From assembly GCA_008974855.1 (NCBI GenBank), contig BFAR01000076.1, positions 1 to 14,149 on the forward strand: a DNA stretch of 14,149 nucleotides. Reading direction: 5' to 3'. A program made the position numbers and the translations under genes. How positions within the stretch are numbered: the stretch's first letter is position 1; each line of letters starts with the position of its first letter. Shown one piece after another: positions 12,567-14,149 of this stretch. The DNA comes from an archaeon MnTg01. Its GTDB lineage: Archaea > Thermoproteota > Nitrososphaeria > Nitrososphaerales > Nitrosopumilaceae. The notes under the pieces were generated by a model that worked only from the letters and a program-made list of their open reading frames with translations, was not told the origin of the DNA and ran no database searches.

Positions 12567-13334
12567 AATAGTTGCTTTTTCAGTTAATAGATCTTCCAAT
12601 GGGTTTAAAGATATTATTGCATCTATCTGATTTTTTGATATATTAAATTTTTTTCTTAAAAAAATTTGATTGTTTTTAGATAGTGGATTATTGTTTAGAA
12701 ACGGTTTAACATAATTAAATAATTTGTTTAGCATGAATTTTTTACCAATTGCAATTACTATAAAGCCATCACCAGTTTTTATTCCAACTCGATGTATAGC
12801 ATCTTGAATCTGTGTGGTACATGCAAATCTCAATAAAATATCAGTATCAATCCTTTTTGAGATTAAAGTGCTGTTTTCTTTAGCCATATTTGAAATGGTA
12901 ATAATTTTTTCTGCGTGAGATTTACTAAGAATATAGTTAGAGGATATTGCTTGAATTACTAGATCAGGATATTTTTTCCTTGTTTTATCTAAAAAATTAA
13001 TATCAAGTTTTCGATTTGCTTTGATATCAAATAACTCAACATATGAATTAGAAATTTTGAATTGAATCCTTGTAGAAGAACCTCCATGTATTATTGGAAT
13101 TATACTAACAACATCATTATTTTTTAATTTAGTAAATGATCCATCTATTGCTGAAGAATCGATTCCATTAACAGCAACTAATAAATTATTTACATCAAGA
13201 TTAATAGAATTTTTTGGTTTATTCTTTACTAAAAAATCTAAGAGTTGTTGGATAGTAATATCATTTTCATCAATAATAAGACTATCAACTAAAAATGATT
13301 TTTTAGCACCACCCAAAAATTTTACAGTGATCAT
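12558..13334 (-). CDS. MoaD/ThiS-like ubiquitin-fold domain fused to KEOPS subunit Cgi121
   Basis: This is a two-domain protein of 258 residues. Residues 1-85 read as a complete beta-grasp sulfur-carrier/ubiquitin-like domain. MITVKFLGGAKKSF is the first hairpin, ITIQQLLDFLVKN the helix, LLVAVNGIDS a mid strand, and LKNNDVVSIIPIIHGG the final strand ending in Gly 84-Gly 85, where free MoaD and SAMP proteins end. Residues about 90-258 are a Cgi121 domain. Its hallmarks are DILLRFACTTQIQDAIHRVG (165-184), FIVIAIGKK (191-199), and the end KKFNISKNQIDAI...EDLLTEKATILI. Cgi121 binds the kinase Bud32 and presents tRNA 3' ends to KEOPS for t6A synthesis. Stand-alone Cgi121 is about 150-180 residues. 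It lies 33 bases after eS17 on the same strand and converges on tsaC-THUMP. Confidence 0.88.
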   Translation of the reverse strand: MITVKFLGGAKKSFLVDSLIIDENDITIQQLLDFLVKNKPKNSINLDVNNLLVAVNGIDSSAIDGSFTKLKNNDVVSIIPIIHGGSSTRIQFKISNSYVELFDIKANRKLDINFLDKTRKKYPDLVIQAISSNYILSKSHAEKIITISNMAKENSTLISKRIDTDILLRFACTTQIQDAIHRVGIKTGDGFIVIAIGKKFMLNKLFNYVKPFLNNNPLSKNNQIFLRKKFNISKNQIDAIISLNPLEDLLTEKATILI

Positions 13335-13367
13335 TTAGAAAATTCTGGTTTATCTATAAAATTCATC

Positions 13368-13700
13368 TTACACCTTATTACCAGAGGATGATTCTTCAGA
13401 CTTGTTCTCTGAAACCGTTTCTGTCACTTCTAGTGGTTCTTCTTGATTTGTTGACGCTGATTGTTCCTCACTAGTACGTTCTTCATTCCCAGATTTAGCT
13501 TCTTTAGCTAATTTTTCTTCATTCTGTCGAATTTCACGCTTTATGAATCTAGTAATGAATCCAGCTAACTGATTTTTTAATCCTTTTGAGCGTACAATAG
13601 CAATATCATCTATAATTTTTTTATTTTCACGAAAATCTGTACCAAATTTTTCTTTGTAAGTCTCTAGTATTTCCATTGAAATTTTTTTAATTCTATCCAC
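13368..13700 (-). CDS. rps17e: 30S ribosomal protein eS17 with acidic C-terminal extension
   Basis: This is a small-subunit protein shared by archaea and eukaryotes. The core is residues 1-62: MDRIKKISMEILETYKEKFG, then TDFRENKKIIDDIAIVRSKG, then LKNQLAGFITRFIKREI, matching the S17e signature (FxxNKK and the LRNxIAGYITRLVK-like motif). Archaeal eS17 is usually about 60-70 residues. Here residues 63-110 add a low-complexity tail rich in Glu, Ser, Thr and Asn and nearly free of hydrophobics. The GTG at 13700 is supported by a strong TATA box about 25 bases upstream and by the family start. It is followed after 33 bases by the Cgi121 fusion, probably on one transcript. Confidence 0.92.
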   Translation of the reverse strand: MDRIKKISMEILETYKEKFGTDFRENKKIIDDIAIVRSKGLKNQLAGFITRFIKREIRQNEEKLAKEAKSGNEERTSEEQSASTNQEEPLEVTETVSENKSEESSSGNKV

Positions 13701-13720
13701 AAATCCGGATACAGTGTGGG

Positions 13721-13729
13721 TTTTTTATA
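13721..13729 (-). promoter_or_regulatory. TATA box for eS17
   Basis: TATAAAAAA on the minus strand lies 21-29 bases upstream of the GTG at 13700, inside the 30-base gap after tatD. It is one of the clearest TATA boxes in the window. It implies a leaderless eS17 message and a promoter of its own for the eS17-Cgi121 unit, separate from tatD. Confidence 0.6.
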
Positions 13730-13730
13730 C

Positions 13731-14149
13731 CTATATGCCTAGAAAATTTTTTGAGTTTTGTTCTAAAATTGCTGTAAATTCATCATATGATTTTCTAATT
13801 ATTTTTGAGGCACAAAATATCACACTTGGAATAAAACTTACTTGTGCAGTTTTTAATTCAAAGCATCTTGCAAATTTTACAGGTCCGTCAGTCTCTACTA
13901 ATATTCTATCAACTTCTGTTTTGGACAATAAAACTTGTTTATCATTTGCATAAACTAAGAGAGGACCAAATGAAACAAAAAATCCTAATTCCATTGCTTT
14001 ATTGAGCTGTTTTTTATTTCCGTCAAACCAATGTAAGAGCATTCCTTTAAGTGAATATGATGGAATTATTTCATAAATTTTATCAAGTGCTTTTCTAGAA
14101 TGTATTGAAATAGGTTTTTGTAGTTTTTCTGCAACAGATAATTGAGATT
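13731..14149 (-). CDS. TatD family metal-dependent hydrolase (partial, 5' end outside window)
   Basis: Only the C-terminal roughly 139 residues are visible; the frame is open to the right edge. TatD proteins are TIM-barrel metallohydrolases with DNase activity. Visible metal-ligand motifs are PISIHSRKAL near the left of the fragment (His), LLHWFDGN (His), and the LVETDGP strand (Asp), in the order and spacing expected. The last motif is followed by an unusually divergent region where TatD normally has PYLAP, and then the closing helix YDEFTAILEQNSKNFLGI, equivalent to the usual ...NTxRLFGL end. The stop TAG at 13731-13733 is followed after 30 bases by eS17. The gene is intact as far as seen. 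Confidence 0.9.
   Translation of the reverse strand, partial: SQLSVAEKLQKPISIHSRKALDKIYEIIPSYSLKGMLLHWFDGNKKQLNKAMELGFFVSFGPLLVYANDKQVLLSKTEVDRILVETDGPVKFARCFELKTAQVSFIPSVIFCASKIIRKSYDEFTAILEQNSKNFLGI

Noticed and set aside
13714..13953. Open frame on the plus strand opposite tatD
   Set aside because: It is antisense to the conserved ETDGP region of tatD.
1..14149. CRISPR arrays, insertion sequences, prophage or defence genes
   Set aside because: I saw no direct-repeat array, transposase, integrase or known defence motif, and the content is housekeeping genes in a normal archaeal arrangement.

Overview
The window looks like a chromosomal segment of an ammonia-oxidising archaeon of the Thaumarchaeota (Nitrososphaerota), most like the low-GC Nitrosopumilus/Nitrosarchaeum group. 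The evidence is an AT-rich, densely packed chromosome with archaeal information-processing genes: topoisomerase VI subunit B, RIO1 kinase, a Pno1/Dim2-type KH protein, aIF2-beta, eS17, and a KEOPS Cgi121 homologue. It also has archaeal families of unknown function (DUF373, DUF424) and the short archaeal form of adenylosuccinate synthetase. Several genes have a TATA-like box about 25-28 nt upstream of the start codon, as expected for leaderless transcripts. GTG and TTG starts are very common, especially on the plus strand. The assignment to this clade is inference from gene content and style, not from a database search. I see no tRNA, rRNA, CRISPR array, insertion sequence or phage gene. No gene-free stretch exceeds 300 bases.

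Layout. Positions 1-2328 (minus) hold a tightly overlapping operon RIO1 -> KH protein -> top6B, with top6B running off the left edge. Positions 2523-3439 (minus) hold a small zinc-ribbon protein, aIF2-beta and a DUF424 protein. A 251-nt divergent intergenic region follows, with two TATA-like elements and a dyad. Positions 3691-6644 (plus) hold a single-TM helical protein, a DUF373 membrane protein, a cis-prenyltransferase (UppS type) and a Nudix hydrolase. Positions 6627-9072 (minus) hold purA, an unrecognised 220-residue protein, and pyrF overlapping it.

Positions 9155-9616 (plus) encode an all-helical unknown. It converges with a YggX-like protein that carries a zinc-ribbon-like N-terminus (9613-9885, minus). 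Positions 9963-11309 (plus) hold a zinc-ribbon miniprotein, a roughly seven-TM membrane protein and a winged-helix regulator. Positions 11443-12566 (plus) hold a TsaC/YrdC threonylcarbamoyl-AMP synthase overlapping a THUMP-domain protein. These converge on 12558-14149 (minus): tatD (partial), eS17 with a long acidic tail, and a fusion protein.

The most interesting item is that fusion at 12558-13334. An N-terminal MoaD/ThiS-like beta-grasp domain, complete up to its Gly-Gly, is joined to a KEOPS Cgi121 domain. It lies beside the enzyme that makes the substrate of KEOPS (TsaC) and a Tan1-like THUMP protein, so the right end reads as a tRNA-modification neighbourhood. The second item is the DUF373/uppS junction, where an expected GTGA stop/start overlap is GTAA. 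As a result uppS has no ATG, GTG or TTG start upstream of its catalytic aspartate.
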